From an uncultured Lachnospiraceae bacterium (GTDB lineage Bacteria; Bacillota; Clostridia; Lachnospirales; Lachnospiraceae): 46,088 nucleotides of DNA. The stretch spans positions 1 to 46,088 of the forward strand of contig CAKRAK010000024.1 of the NCBI GenBank assembly GCA_934294885.1, given 5' to 3'. The position numbers and the translations under genes are program-made. How positions within the stretch are numbered: the first letter of the stretch is position 1; every line of letters begins with the position of its first letter. Below, piece after piece: positions 1 through 9,157 of this stretch. The notes beneath the pieces were generated by a model that had not been told where the DNA came from, did no database searches, and saw only the letters and a list, made by a program, of their open reading frames with translations.

Positions 1-1551
1 TGGTTTTGAAGAGATGTCATAACATACACGGTTTACACCCTTCACCTCATTAATGATACGATTCATCACTGTCTGGAGCACCGCAAATGGAATCTCTGCA
101 CTTTCTGCGGTCATGAAGTCAATCGTCTTAACGGCTCTTAAAGCAACTGCATAATCATAGGTTCTCTCATCACCCATAACGCCTACAGAACGCATATTGG
201 TAAGGGCGGCAAAATACTGGTTTGGCATCCAAGGAGCTTCCTTTCCATTCTCCTCCTTATATGCCTTTGCAGCCTTGTCCACTTCCTCACGGTAAATGAA
301 ATCTGCATCCTGAACAATTCTTACCTTCTCGGCAGTCACATCTCCGATGATACGGATACCAAGACCCGGTCCCGGGAATGGCTGACGGAATACAAGATAT
401 TCCGGAAGTCCAAGCTCTAATCCAACCTTACGAACCTCGTCCTTAAACAAATCCCGCAGAGGTTCTACGATTTCCTTGAAATCTACATAGTCAGGCAAAC
501 CGCCCACATTATGATGAGATTTTATAACTGCGGACTCACCGCCTAAACCACTTTCAACAACATCCGGATAGATAGTACCCTGAGCAAGGAAATCAACAGC
601 ACCGATTTTCTTAGCTTCTTCCTCAAATACACGGATAAACTCTTCACCGATAATCTTACGCTTGCATTCCGGTTCAGTTTCTCCGGCTAATTTCTTATAG
701 TAACGTTCCTGCGCATTGACGCGAACAAAGTTAAGGTCAAAGGTTCCGCTTTTACCGAATACATTTTCAACCTCATCTCCCTCATTTTTTCTGAGAAGAC
801 CATGGTCTACGAATACGCAGGTTAACTGCTTGCCAATGGCACGGGATAACAATGCCGCCAACACAGAGGAATCTACACCACCTGATAATGCAAGTAAAAC
901 CTTACCATCTCCAACCTTCTGTCTTAATGCCTGAATCTGATTCTCCACAAATGCATCCATCTTCCAGTCTCCGGCGCAGTGACACACATTGTAAACAAAG
1001 TTGGAAAGCATCTTCATACCTTCCACTGTGTGCAATACCTCCGGATGGAACTGAATGGCAAATAACTGCTTATCCAAATTCTGCGCTGCCGCAACCGGAC
1101 AATCTGCAGTCTTTGCACAGATCTCAAATCCCGGTGCAATAGAAGAAATATAATCATTATGACTCATCCAGCAAATGGTTTTTTCTGATACATTTGTAAA
1201 TAACGGAGATTCCTGATTTACCGAAACCTCTATCTTTCCATATTCTCTGACCGGTGCCTTTTCAACCTTACCGCCTAATACATGCTGCATCAACTGTGCG
1301 CCGTAACAAAGACCAAGAACAGGAATTCCCATTTCAAACAGCTCCTTCGAATATGTCGGAGCACCCTCTTCATAACAACTGTTCGGACCACCGGTTAAAA
1401 TGATTCCCTTTGGATTCATTTCTTTAACCTTGTTAATATCTGTTTTGTAAGAATAAATTTCACAATACACATTACATTCTCGAACACGACGGGCAACTAA
1501 CTGATTGTACTGTCCACCAAAATCAAGAACAATTACTAATTCTCTTTCCAT
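1..1551 (-). CDS. guaA: GMP synthase (glutamine-hydrolysing), 3' end cut by window edge
   Basis: Converts XMP to GMP using ATP and glutamine, the last step of guanine nucleotide synthesis in the cytosol. The first 517 codons are present. The N-terminal class I glutamine amidotransferase has its nucleophile Cys82 in GLCYGAQ and the His169/Glu171 pair in FHPEV. The ATP pyrophosphatase P-loop SGGVDSS is at 223-229, followed by the GMP synthase dimerisation domain. The reading frame runs off the window at ...YDISSKP; the family normally ends about seven residues later. The start ATG follows GGAGATAAT. It is the last gene of the cluster, 14 bp after the S41 protease gene, so it is probably co-transcribed with the divisome genes; no separate riboswitch or terminator fits in the gap. 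Confidence 0.97.
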   Translation of the reverse strand, partial: MERELVIVLDFGGQYNQLVARRVRECNVYCEIYSYKTDINKVKEMNPKGIILTGGPNSCYEEGAPTYSKELFEMGIPVLGLCYGAQLMQHVLGGKVEKAPVREYGKIEVSVNQESPLFTNVSEKTICWMSHNDYISSIAPGFEICAKTADCPVAAAQNLDKQLFAIQFHPEVLHTVEGMKMLSNFVYNVCHCAGDWKMDAFVENQIQALRQKVGDGKVLLALSGGVDSSVLAALLSRAIGKQLTCVFVDHGLLRKNEGDEVENVFGKSGTFDLNFVRVNAQERYYKKLAGETEPECKRKIIGEEFIRVFEEEAKKIGAVDFLAQGTIYPDVVESGLGGESAVIKSHHNVGGLPDYVDFKEIVEPLRDLFKDEVRKVGLELGLPEYLVFRQPFPGPGLGIRIIGDVTAEKVRIVQDADFIYREEVDKAAKAYKEENGKEAPWMPNQYFAALTNMRSVGVMGDERTYDYAVALRAVKTIDFMTAESAEIPFAVLQTVMNRIINEVKGVNRVCYDISSKP

Positions 1552-1565
1552 ATTATCTCCTTTAT

Positions 1566-2882
1566 CTACTCTTCTGAATCAGAAGTATTGCTGTCTGTAT
1601 TATCTGTTGTATCGTCTGTAGAGGAAGCCTCCGTAGAAGAATCGGAAGTGCTCTTACCAAGCTTCTTCATCATTTCGTCAATGGCAGCCTGCAACTGATT
1701 ATCCTTTTCCCCTTTGGACTCCTTATATGCATCTACATCTAATTCAACCTCGACATCCGGTTCAATACCAACCTTATGAATATCATTCCCCTTCGGTGTG
1801 AAATATTTTGCAATTGTAAGCTTAATAGCAGATCCATCCTTCAATTCAAACAACCGCTGCACAATACCCTTTCCAAAAGTTGTGGTTCCAACCAATGTTC
1901 CGGTTCCGTAATCCTTAATCGCGCCTGCAAAAATCTCTGATGCCGAAGCACTGTAACCATTTACCAGTACAACCAAAGGTTTTTCAAACTTCTCATCATC
2001 TGTGGAATTATACTCACTGGTAACATTTCCATCCTTATCTTCTGTATAGACAATCTTTCCTGCCGGCAGCATAAAGTCTAACATCTCAACGGCAATGTCT
2101 AATAATCCGCCACCATTATTTCTCAAGTCGATAATCAAGCCTTCCATACCCTGGCTCTCAAGATCCTTCACGGCATCAATATATTGAACAGCCGTTACTT
2201 CATAAAAGCTGGAAACAGCAACATAACCGATGTTGTTATCTAACATCTTATATTCAACCGTCGGACGTTCCACCTTCTGACGTTTCATTGTGTATTCATG
2301 TTCTTCACCATCTGCCGGACGATATACAGTAATGGAAACCTCCGTTCCCTCTTCTCCGCCGATCTTGTCCACAACGGCATCTACGTTCAAATCCGTGATA
2401 TCCTCACCGTCCACTGCTTTTAAAATATCCTCAGTTTCAATACCCGCATCCTTTGCAGGCCCGTCAAATACATCGACTACGGTAATTGCTTTCGTATCTA
2501 CATCCTGGGAAACCTGAACACCTACACCAACATATTCTCCGTTGGTACTTTCCAAAAACTGTGCATATTCCTCTTTTGTATAGTAAACAGAATAGGGATC
2601 ATCCAGACTTTCCATGTATCCTTTAATGATGCCTGCCTGCATATCCTCATCATCGGAATCAAAATAGAAATATTTATCTATCATTTCCTGAATTTCTTCT
2701 AAGTCTTTATTGGTTCCTTCTTCCACAACATCGCTTCCGGAAATGGTTTCCTTCTTGGTTGACTTATCGGTTGTAGAAGTATTACCGGCTGTCGTCATCG
2801 GAACACCACAGCCAACGAGACTAAAACTCATCACGCCGATCATTATGCCTGTCAATAGTCTCTTACCTGAAATTTTTCTCAT
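1566..2882 (-). CDS. S41 family C-terminal processing peptidase, lipoprotein with PDZ domain
   Basis: A secreted, membrane-anchored serine protease of the CtpA/CtpB type (438 aa). The N-terminal signal peptide ends in a lipobox, LVGC, with the lipidated Cys at 25. A PDZ domain spans about 115-200. The S41 core follows, with the Ser/Lys/Gln set at S313 (in SASASE), K338 (in FGKG) and Q342, spaced exactly as in CtpB. The C-terminus is a Ser/Thr/Asp-rich tail from about residue 405, probably unstructured. The ATG is preceded by AGAAGG. It lies 24 bp after the M23 gene, and the order FtsE-FtsX-M23-S41 suggests a role in controlling wall hydrolysis or processing secreted envelope proteins. The substrate is unknown. 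Confidence 0.93.
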   Translation of the reverse strand: MRKISGKRLLTGIMIGVMSFSLVGCGVPMTTAGNTSTTDKSTKKETISGSDVVEEGTNKDLEEIQEMIDKYFYFDSDDEDMQAGIIKGYMESLDDPYSVYYTKEEYAQFLESTNGEYVGVGVQVSQDVDTKAITVVDVFDGPAKDAGIETEDILKAVDGEDITDLNVDAVVDKIGGEEGTEVSITVYRPADGEEHEYTMKRQKVERPTVEYKMLDNNIGYVAVSSFYEVTAVQYIDAVKDLESQGMEGLIIDLRNNGGGLLDIAVEMLDFMLPAGKIVYTEDKDGNVTSEYNSTDDEKFEKPLVVLVNGYSASASEIFAGAIKDYGTGTLVGTTTFGKGIVQRLFELKDGSAIKLTIAKYFTPKGNDIHKVGIEPDVEVELDVDAYKESKGEKDNQLQAAIDEMMKKLGKSTSDSSTEASSTDDTTDNTDSNTSDSEE

Positions 2883-2906
2883 ATTAAGCCTTCTTTCACA
2901 AAATTA

Positions 2907-4109
2907 TTATTGTAAATACGATAACGGATCTACATACGAACCATTTACACGCACACCAAAGTGACAATGTGGTCCTGTTGATACGCCCGTTGAACCGGCA
3001 TATGCAATTACATCTCCTGCATTCACAGCTTGACCGACTGAAACAGCCAGAGAAGAGTTATGCATGTACAAAGTAACCACTCCGCCGCCATGGTCAATGG
3101 CAACATAATTGCCTTCTGCATAGTTATAAGTAGCAACAATTACCGTACCGGATGCGGCAGCCACCACCGGAGCACCGGAGCTGCATGCAATATCAATACC
3201 TCTGTGGTTAGAGCTGGCTCCCGCTGTAGGAGAAGTTCTTGTTCCAAAATAAGAAGTAATATTACGGGACGAAGGAACCGGCCACGTAAACACACCGCCT
3301 GAATAGCTCGTACCGGTGGATTCTGCCAATGCTGCCTGTTCTGCCGCTGCAATAATAGATTCCGCCTCATTTACTGCCTGCTGATACTTCGCCAATTCTT
3401 CCTTTTGTTCCTGAATCGATTCATCATATACAACCATCTGCTCGTTTTTTTGGTCTACAAGCTCTTCCATGTTCTCCTTTTCAGAGGACACCTGCTCCTG
3501 CAGACTCTCATTTGCACTCAAATCTAATTCCAGCTTCTGCTTAATGCCTGCAACCTTGCTTTTGGCATCTTGCAAATCTGTCAGCAGATTATAATCATAT
3601 AAAGAAACCTGACTGGTATATTCTACCTTGTTCATGACATCTGTCATGGAAGTAGCCGAAAGAAGTACATCCAGATAACCCTTATTACCGGACTCGTAGA
3701 CCATCTGGATTCTCTGTTTCATCAAGTCATACTGCTGTTGCTCTGCCTCCTGGGCAGCCTCTAATTGCTCCTTTGACTGTTTGATGGAATCCTCTAATTT
3801 CTTTTGATCCATTTCCAATTCCGTAATCTGCGCCTGCATCTTTGTAATAGACAGATCCAGTTCTACAATTCTGTCCTTAATGCCATCACGGATATCCGTT
3901 AATGTATTCAACTCTCTTTGTGCCTGATCCCGAAGCTCCGCAGCTTCCTCCCGATCCCTTCTCGCCTGCTCTACAGACGCATCCGAATCCGGATCTGCAT
4001 AACATACACTATTGTAGGAAAGACTTCCCCCAAGAATCAGGGAACAGGTAAGCACACCACCTAGAATTGTTTTTCCGATTTTACATTTTTGACTTTTGCG
4101 AATCATCAT
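2907..4109 (-). CDS. M23 family murein hydrolase activator, EnvC/PcsB-like, with coiled coil
   Basis: Secreted peptidoglycan-acting protein of 400 aa. A signal peptide is followed by a long coiled coil (about 45-260, rich in Glu, Gln and Lys) and a C-terminal M23/LytM domain. The zinc-ligand motifs HRGID and HCHFG are both intact, so it may be an active endopeptidase, unlike E. coli EnvC, which has lost them. The ATG follows AGGAGGATTTT. It sits 13 bp after ftsX. In other Gram-positives the FtsEX complex activates coiled-coil wall hydrolases such as PcsB or CwlO outside the membrane; position and architecture make this the likely FtsEX partner here (inference). Confidence 0.92.
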   Translation of the reverse strand: MMIRKSQKCKIGKTILGGVLTCSLILGGSLSYNSVCYADPDSDASVEQARRDREEAAELRDQAQRELNTLTDIRDGIKDRIVELDLSITKMQAQITELEMDQKKLEDSIKQSKEQLEAAQEAEQQQYDLMKQRIQMVYESGNKGYLDVLLSATSMTDVMNKVEYTSQVSLYDYNLLTDLQDAKSKVAGIKQKLELDLSANESLQEQVSSEKENMEELVDQKNEQMVVYDESIQEQKEELAKYQQAVNEAESIIAAAEQAALAESTGTSYSGGVFTWPVPSSRNITSYFGTRTSPTAGASSNHRGIDIACSSGAPVVAAASGTVIVATYNYAEGNYVAIDHGGGVVTLYMHNSSLAVSVGQAVNAGDVIAYAGSTGVSTGPHCHFGVRVNGSYVDPLSYLQ

Positions 4110-4122
4110 AAAATCCTCCTGA

Positions 4123-5034
4123 CTATACTTTCAAATGCTTATGTGTTGTAATCAGACTGCCAAAGAATCCAACTCCGATGCCGATTATAAGGCAAAGGGG
4201 AATCAATCCTTTAAATATTTCCCCTGCCGGAACAAAGGTAAACATATTTTTCACAATCAGAAAATGCTCTGATAGATATTTTGTAAGTGCTCCATACATA
4301 AAATAAAGAATGATAATCGGAACAACCGAGCCAACCAGACCAATTACCAGTCCTTCCACAAGGAAAGGTGCTCTGACAAACATATTCTTTGCACCGATCA
4401 GCTTCATAATTGCAATCTCTTCTTTTCTGACGGAAATACCAATTGTAATGGTATTATTAATCAGGAACAATGATACAAACAGAAGAATGATAATGATGGA
4501 TAATGATGCATATCCCAGTAATTTGCTTAAGGATTCCAGACTTTTTGCGGTTTCATTACTGCAATTTACCTTTCGTACACCGTTAATGGCACGAATCTCC
4601 TCTACCGTAGCTTCCTGTTTTCCTAAATTTTTCAGGGTAAGCTCGTAGGAAGATGAATTCTCAAGAGGGTTATCCCCGCCAAATACCGAATTAACATAAT
4701 CATAATCCCCACCATATACATCCTGAATATAACTTTTCCATGCAACTTCTGCGGAAATGTAATTAATGGTATCTACATTCTTTATCTTCAAGATTTCATT
4801 ACCGATATCCTGAATCCTTGCTTCATCTATACCCTTATCAAAGAATACGGAAATGGTTAATGAATCCTCTACATTCTGTACCTCACTTCTCATATTCATG
4901 GTAAGTGCATAGAAGATTCCCAATAAAAACAGACAAGCTATAATGGTACCTGTGGATGCCAGGGAAAATAACAAATTACGTCGGATATTTTTAAATCCCT
5001 GCTTAATGCTGTAACCTAATGTATTAATCTTCAT
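4123..5034 (-). CDS. ftsX: Cell division ABC transporter permease FtsX
   Basis: Integral membrane half of the FtsEX complex, about 303 aa. One N-terminal membrane segment is followed by an extracellular loop (roughly 45-165) that would contact the wall hydrolase, then three C-terminal membrane segments in an FtsX/MacB-type domain. The start MKINTLGYS is preferred over an upstream in-frame ATG because the sequence GAGGAGAAGG lies about 9 bp before it, and because it then overlaps the ftsE stop by 11 bp, a classical translational coupling. The longer start has no ribosome site. Confidence 0.95.
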   Translation of the reverse strand: MKINTLGYSIKQGFKNIRRNLLFSLASTGTIIACLFLLGIFYALTMNMRSEVQNVEDSLTISVFFDKGIDEARIQDIGNEILKIKNVDTINYISAEVAWKSYIQDVYGGDYDYVNSVFGGDNPLENSSSYELTLKNLGKQEATVEEIRAINGVRKVNCSNETAKSLESLSKLLGYASLSIIIILLFVSLFLINNTITIGISVRKEEIAIMKLIGAKNMFVRAPFLVEGLVIGLVGSVVPIIILYFMYGALTKYLSEHFLIVKNMFTFVPAGEIFKGLIPLCLIIGIGVGFFGSLITTHKHLKV

Positions 5035-5710
5035 TGATATATTCACCCTTCTCCTCATCACTGATGATTTTTCCCTTTTTCAAAGTAATAACACGTTTTT
5101 TCATCAGATTCACAATCTCTTTGTTGTGGGTTACAACAATAACTGTCGTTCCCTTTTTATTAATCTCTTCCAACAGTCTCATAATCTCCATAGAATTAAC
5201 CGGATCCAGATTTCCTGTCGGCTCATCCGCCAAAATAATATCCGGAGAATTTACAATTGCTCTTGCAATGGCAACACGCTGCTGCTCACCGCCGGACAGC
5301 TCCCTTGGATACTGTTTATATTGTTCTGCCAGACCAACCATAGTAAGCATAGCAGGTACACTTCGACGAATCTCTTTTGCCGGTCTTTCTACAACCTGCT
5401 GTGCAAACGCAACATTCTCAAACACGGTACGATCCTTTAGCAGGCGGAAATTCTGAAACACAACACCAAATTTCCTTCTTAACTTGGGAATATCCCGTCT
5501 TTTCAGTTTACTATATTCTTTCCCCTCAACTAAAATCTCACCCTCTGTTGGCTTCATTTCCTTCAAGAGCAGCTTGATTAATGTTGTTTTACCTGAACCA
5601 CTACTACCAACAACAAAGACAAACTCTCCCTTATTGATGTGACAAGTCACATCATCCAAGGCCTTTTTCCCGGTTGGGTATTGCATCGTAACATGATCTA
5701 ACACTACCAT
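5024..5710 (-). CDS. ftsE: Cell division ATP-binding protein FtsE
   Basis: Cytosolic ATPase of FtsEX, 228 aa, the usual length. Walker A is GSSGSGKT at 35-42, the signature LSGGEQQR at about 140, and Walker B with D-loop IILADEPTGNLDP just after. The ATG follows AAAGGAAC. It is 24 bp downstream of the PucR-type regulator gene and overlaps ftsX, so transcription probably runs from the regulator through ftsE, ftsX, M23, S41 and guaA. Confidence 0.97.
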   Translation of the reverse strand: MVVLDHVTMQYPTGKKALDDVTCHINKGEFVFVVGSSGSGKTTLIKLLLKEMKPTEGEILVEGKEYSKLKRRDIPKLRRKFGVVFQNFRLLKDRTVFENVAFAQQVVERPAKEIRRSVPAMLTMVGLAEQYKQYPRELSGGEQQRVAIARAIVNSPDIILADEPTGNLDPVNSMEIMRLLEEINKKGTTVIVVTHNKEIVNLMKKRVITLKKGKIISDEEKGEYINED

Positions 5711-5734
5711 TTCAGTGTTCCTTTCTTTCGTTGA

Positions 5735-6823
5735 TTAATATTCCAAAGACTCCATATACTTCATATATTTAACAACCATTAAAGCAATCTTAAATGTAAT
5801 GGCATCCTCAAATACACGAAGATCCAATCCTGTACTCTTTTGCAGCTTATCCAGACGATATACAAGAGTATTACGATGTATATAAAGCTGTCTTGATGTC
5901 TCCGAAACATTCAGGCTGTTTTCAAAGAATTTGTTAATCGTTGTAAGGGTCTCTTCGTCAAATTCATCAGGAGAACGTCCCTCAAAAATCTCCTTAATAA
6001 ACATTTTACATAATGGAATCGGAAGCTGATAAATAAGACGTCCGATGCCAAGATTACTGTAAGCAATGATATTACGATTACCATAAAAGATTTTTCCAAC
6101 ATCCAACGCCATCTTTGCTTCTTTATAAGAACGGGAAACCTCTTTGATCTCATTTACAATTGTACCATAAGCAACATGAACGGATGACATAGCCTCTGTG
6201 TTAAGCATATCCACAATCACCTTTGCAGTCTTGCTCATATCATCATAATTTTCATTCGGCTTCACTTCTTTTACAAGAATGATATTCTTCTCATCCACAG
6301 CAGTCACAAAATCCTTTGCCTTGCTGGAGAAAATGTTACGAACTGTTTCTAATGCATTGGTGTCCTTTTCATTCTTTGTTTCGATAATGAATACAATACG
6401 CTTTACATCGGTATCAATGTGCAATTTCTTGGCTCTGTTATAAATATCTACCAATAATAAATTATCTAACAACAGGTTCTTAATGAAATTGTCTTTATCG
6501 AAACGCTCCTTATATGCCACTAACAAATTTTGAATCTGAAAGGTTGCAATCTTTCCGATCATATAAACATCATCTGCTTCGCCCTTGGCAATGATTACAT
6601 ATTCTAACTGATTGTCATCAAACACTTTAAAAAACTGATATCCTGAAAGCATCTGGCTTTCTGCCGGCGAATCCACAAATGCCAACACAGATGTCTCATA
6701 TTCTTCTGTATCCCGAAGAGTTGTTGCCAATGCTTTTCCTTCCACATCCATTACACATAAATCCACTCTTGTAATTGCTTTAATTCCCTCAATTGTATCT
6801 TGTAAAATTTGATTTGAAATCAT
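5735..6823 (-). CDS. PucR/CdaR-family transcriptional regulator
   Basis: About 362 aa. The N-terminal part resembles the sugar-diacid sensing domain of CdaR, the middle a degenerate GGDEF-like region, and the last about 60 residues a PucR C-terminal helix-turn-helix (NVSETSRQLYIHRNTLVYRL). The start MISNQIL is chosen because AAGGAGTGGAGAT lies immediately before it; an upstream in-frame ATG has no such site. It sits between the sugar ABC ATPase gene upstream, separated by a terminator, and ftsE downstream. Known PucR proteins sense small metabolites; the ligand is unknown here. It may regulate itself or the adjacent sugar transport ATPase (inference). Confidence 0.88.
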   Translation of the reverse strand: MISNQILQDTIEGIKAITRVDLCVMDVEGKALATTLRDTEEYETSVLAFVDSPAESQMLSGYQFFKVFDDNQLEYVIIAKGEADDVYMIGKIATFQIQNLLVAYKERFDKDNFIKNLLLDNLLLVDIYNRAKKLHIDTDVKRIVFIIETKNEKDTNALETVRNIFSSKAKDFVTAVDEKNIILVKEVKPNENYDDMSKTAKVIVDMLNTEAMSSVHVAYGTIVNEIKEVSRSYKEAKMALDVGKIFYGNRNIIAYSNLGIGRLIYQLPIPLCKMFIKEIFEGRSPDEFDEETLTTINKFFENSLNVSETSRQLYIHRNTLVYRLDKLQKSTGLDLRVFEDAITFKIALMVVKYMKYMESLEY

Positions 6824-7036
6824 ATCTCCACTCCTTATCCAATTCATGGTATTCATATGGTACAATACACCAAATTCTATTTTAACGGAATTTTACAAAA
6901 AAAGAAAGTAAATATTCATAATTTTCACACTTTTTTCAATTGATAACAGGAAATTTATACGTTATTAACAATATTGGAAAGATTGCTTTTTAAAATGATT
7001 TTCATAAGAATAGAAAGGAACATTTTTCATATCATA

Positions 7037-7067
7037 GAAAAAAGCGGATGCATATACATCCGCTTTT
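7037..7067 (-). terminator. Rho-independent terminator of the sugar ATPase gene
   Basis: Seven-base-pair perfect stem GCGGATG/CATCCGC with a CATATA loop; on the minus strand it is followed by a run of T. It lies 21 bp after the stop of the ABC ATPase gene and separates it from the PucR-type regulator gene. Confidence 0.93.
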
Positions 7068-7087
7068 GTTTCAGACACAAGGAGAAA

Positions 7088-8200
7088 TTAGTCTAAAATC
7101 TTCTGCTCTGTTTCTTTGTCAAATATATGAATCTTGCTTAAGTCAAATGCTAACTGAATTGTATCACCAGGTCTAGCTGTTGTACGAGCACTAACTCTTG
7201 CAGTAATATCGAACTGATCGATTGTGAAGTATAAGTATACTTCAGCACCTAACATTTCGTAGATAGAAATTCTTGCATCAATGATACTCTCTGGAGAAGA
7301 CTCAATGAACAACTGCTCATCATGAATATCCTCTGGACGAATACCTAATACAACTTCCTTATCAATGTAATTCTGCTCTACTAAGATCTGAGCCTTAGAA
7401 TCAGGAATCTTAATTGAGTGAGAACCAAACATTAACAATACGTCTGCACCAGACTTAACAACCTTACACTCGATGAAGTTCATAGGTGGCATACCCATGA
7501 ATCCGGCAACGAATAAGTTTGTTGGGTGATCATATAAGTTCTGAGGTGTATCTACCTGCTGGATAATACCATCCTTCATAACTACGATTCTTGTACCAAG
7601 AGTCATAGCCTCTGTCTGGTCATGTGTTACGTAAATAATTGTTGTCTGTAATCTCTGATGTAACTTAGAAATCTCAACACGCATCTGAACACGAAGTTTA
7701 GCATCCAAGTTTGATAAAGGCTCATCCATTAAGAATACCTTTGGCTCACGGACAATAGCACGACCCATAGCCACACGCTGTCTCTGACCACCTGATAAAG
7801 CCTTTGGCTTTCTGTCAAGTAAGTGCTCAATATCAAGAATCTTAGCAGCTTCATGAACCTGCTTATCAATTCTCTCCTTTGGAACCTTTCTTAACTTAAG
7901 ACCAAATGCCATGTTCTCATATACTGACATATGTGGGTACAAAGCGTAGTTCTGGAATACCATTGCGATATCTCTATCCTTAGGCTCTACATCATTCACC
8001 ATCTTGTCACCAATCCATAATTCACCCTGACTGATGTCCTCAAGACCAGCGATCATACGAAGTGTTGTTGACTTACCACATCCTGAAGGTCCTACAAAAA
8101 TAATAAATTCTTTGTCCTCAATTTCAAGATTGAAATCCTTAACAGCGTTAAATCCGTTAGGATAAATCTTGTAAATATTTTTGAGTGATAAACTAGCCAT
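7088..8200 (-). CDS. ugpC: Multi-sugar ABC transporter ATP-binding protein (UgpC/MsmX/MalK type)
   Basis: Cytosolic ATPase of 370 aa that energises carbohydrate ABC importers of the CUT1 class. Walker A GPSGCGKST at about 38, signature LSGGQRQRVAMGRA at about 135, Walker B VFLMDEPLSNLDAKL, H-loop THDQTEAMTLG, and a C-terminal TOBE/OB regulatory domain from about 240. The ATG follows AAGGAGGAATTTAAA. No permease or binding protein is nearby and it has its own terminator, which fits a shared ATPase (like MsmX) serving several importers encoded elsewhere. The ugpC symbol is the family label; msmX would be equally apt. Confidence 0.94.
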   Translation of the reverse strand: MASLSLKNIYKIYPNGFNAVKDFNLEIEDKEFIIFVGPSGCGKSTTLRMIAGLEDISQGELWIGDKMVNDVEPKDRDIAMVFQNYALYPHMSVYENMAFGLKLRKVPKERIDKQVHEAAKILDIEHLLDRKPKALSGGQRQRVAMGRAIVREPKVFLMDEPLSNLDAKLRVQMRVEISKLHQRLQTTIIYVTHDQTEAMTLGTRIVVMKDGIIQQVDTPQNLYDHPTNLFVAGFMGMPPMNFIECKVVKSGADVLLMFGSHSIKIPDSKAQILVEQNYIDKEVVLGIRPEDIHDEQLFIESSPESIIDARISIYEMLGAEVYLYFTIDQFDITARVSARTTARPGDTIQLAFDLSKIHIFDKETEQKILD

Positions 8201-8407
8201 TTTAAATTCCTCCTTGAGTTGTATAATTTCTTTCTGACTAAAATCATAATGCTATGATACCGCAAAAGATTTTGAAATGAAATATCATTATTGAACAAAC
8301 TATTTTGATTTTCTTTGTTCATTTTGCTATAAACAATAGTTTTACCATAAAAGTGCACACATTTTTCACAAATTTATTATAGAAAATACCTATAGACAAA
8401 TCCGCCC
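8201..8407. other. Intergenic AT-rich region upstream of the sugar ATPase gene
   Basis: About 200 bp of AT-rich sequence with the ATPase ribosome site at its left end. It should hold the minus-strand promoter of the ATPase gene, but I cannot pick a convincing -35/-10 pair. No RNA motif was recognised. Confidence 0.5.
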
Positions 8408-9145
8408 CTACATATTATCAGAATCCTTCTTATGTCGCTTTAATTTGAAGTGCATCTTGATATTATTAACGAATGCCTTTACTCTTCCGCCTTTTTTTAA
8501 CCAACGGTAGAAGTTGTTTAGGTTCATCTTCTCAATCTTTTGAGGAATTTCCTCATCTATAACCGCCTTATGATACAGCAAATCGCCCAAAAAGATTACG
8601 ACACCTGTATTCATCAGATCATGATACTGGCTCAGCAGGTCAAGCTGAACCTTTTCATTACACGCCATCAGCAATATATCCGGTGCCACGGAATTGATTT
8701 CATTCACAACATGCTCATAGCTGTGTTCCTGATCCGTCTTATAAAAACCACTCAAATACAAATATGGGCGTTTTTCATGAATATTTGCCTGTACGGACTG
8801 AAACTGCTGCTCCGACCCGGTTACAAGAAATGCATCCAATCCCATCTCTGTAATATAATCCAACACTGCGTCCATATAGCTTTCAAAAAAGAAGGGGTCT
8901 CTTTTATGACCTAATGCATCATTGATTCCGGTATTGATATTGGCTCCTCCCGGCAATATCAAGTCACTGGAAAGCAACGCTTCTCTCCACTCGGAATTGC
9001 CCTCTAAAAGCAATAAGGTCTCACTATTTACAAAATAGACGACCTTACTACCTTCTGTTTCTATGTATGAAATTGTAGTCTCAGACGCTTCCTTCGTAGA
9101 TGCTACATCTACAGAAATGCCAAGCAATTCAACTCTGTCTTTCAT
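8408..9145 (-). CDS. Divergent WecG/TagA/CpsF-family glycosyltransferase-like protein
   Basis: A 245-aa protein with the WecG/TagA fold signature: an N-terminal region about 35-75 (FVNSETLLLL then DLILPGGANINTG), a central Rossmann segment (LDAFLVTGSEQQ), and a segment PDILLMACNEKVQ that matches the family's PDxLhVALGxPKQE region. Canonical members transfer N-acetylmannosamine to undecaprenyl-linked sugars for teichoic acid or polysaccharide linkage. Here the Thr of the first motif and the Asp of the PDG motif appear replaced (by Asn and Gly), while the Gln of the third motif is kept, so activity is uncertain. The ATG follows AAGGAGTTTT. It is 12 bp after the LytR_C-domain gene, supporting an envelope role. 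Confidence 0.75.
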   Translation of the reverse strand: MKDRVELLGISVDVASTKEASETTISYIETEGSKVVYFVNSETLLLLEGNSEWREALLSSDLILPGGANINTGINDALGHKRDPFFFESYMDAVLDYITEMGLDAFLVTGSEQQFQSVQANIHEKRPYLYLSGFYKTDQEHSYEHVVNEINSVAPDILLMACNEKVQLDLLSQYHDLMNTGVVIFLGDLLYHKAVIDEEIPQKIEKMNLNNFYRWLKKGGRVKAFVNNIKMHFKLKRHKKDSDNM

Positions 9146-9157
9146 AAAACTCCTTAA

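Noticed and set aside
716..1142. Short plus-strand open frames opposite guaA and most other genes
   Set aside because: Antisense shadows with no ribosome sites or recognisable products.
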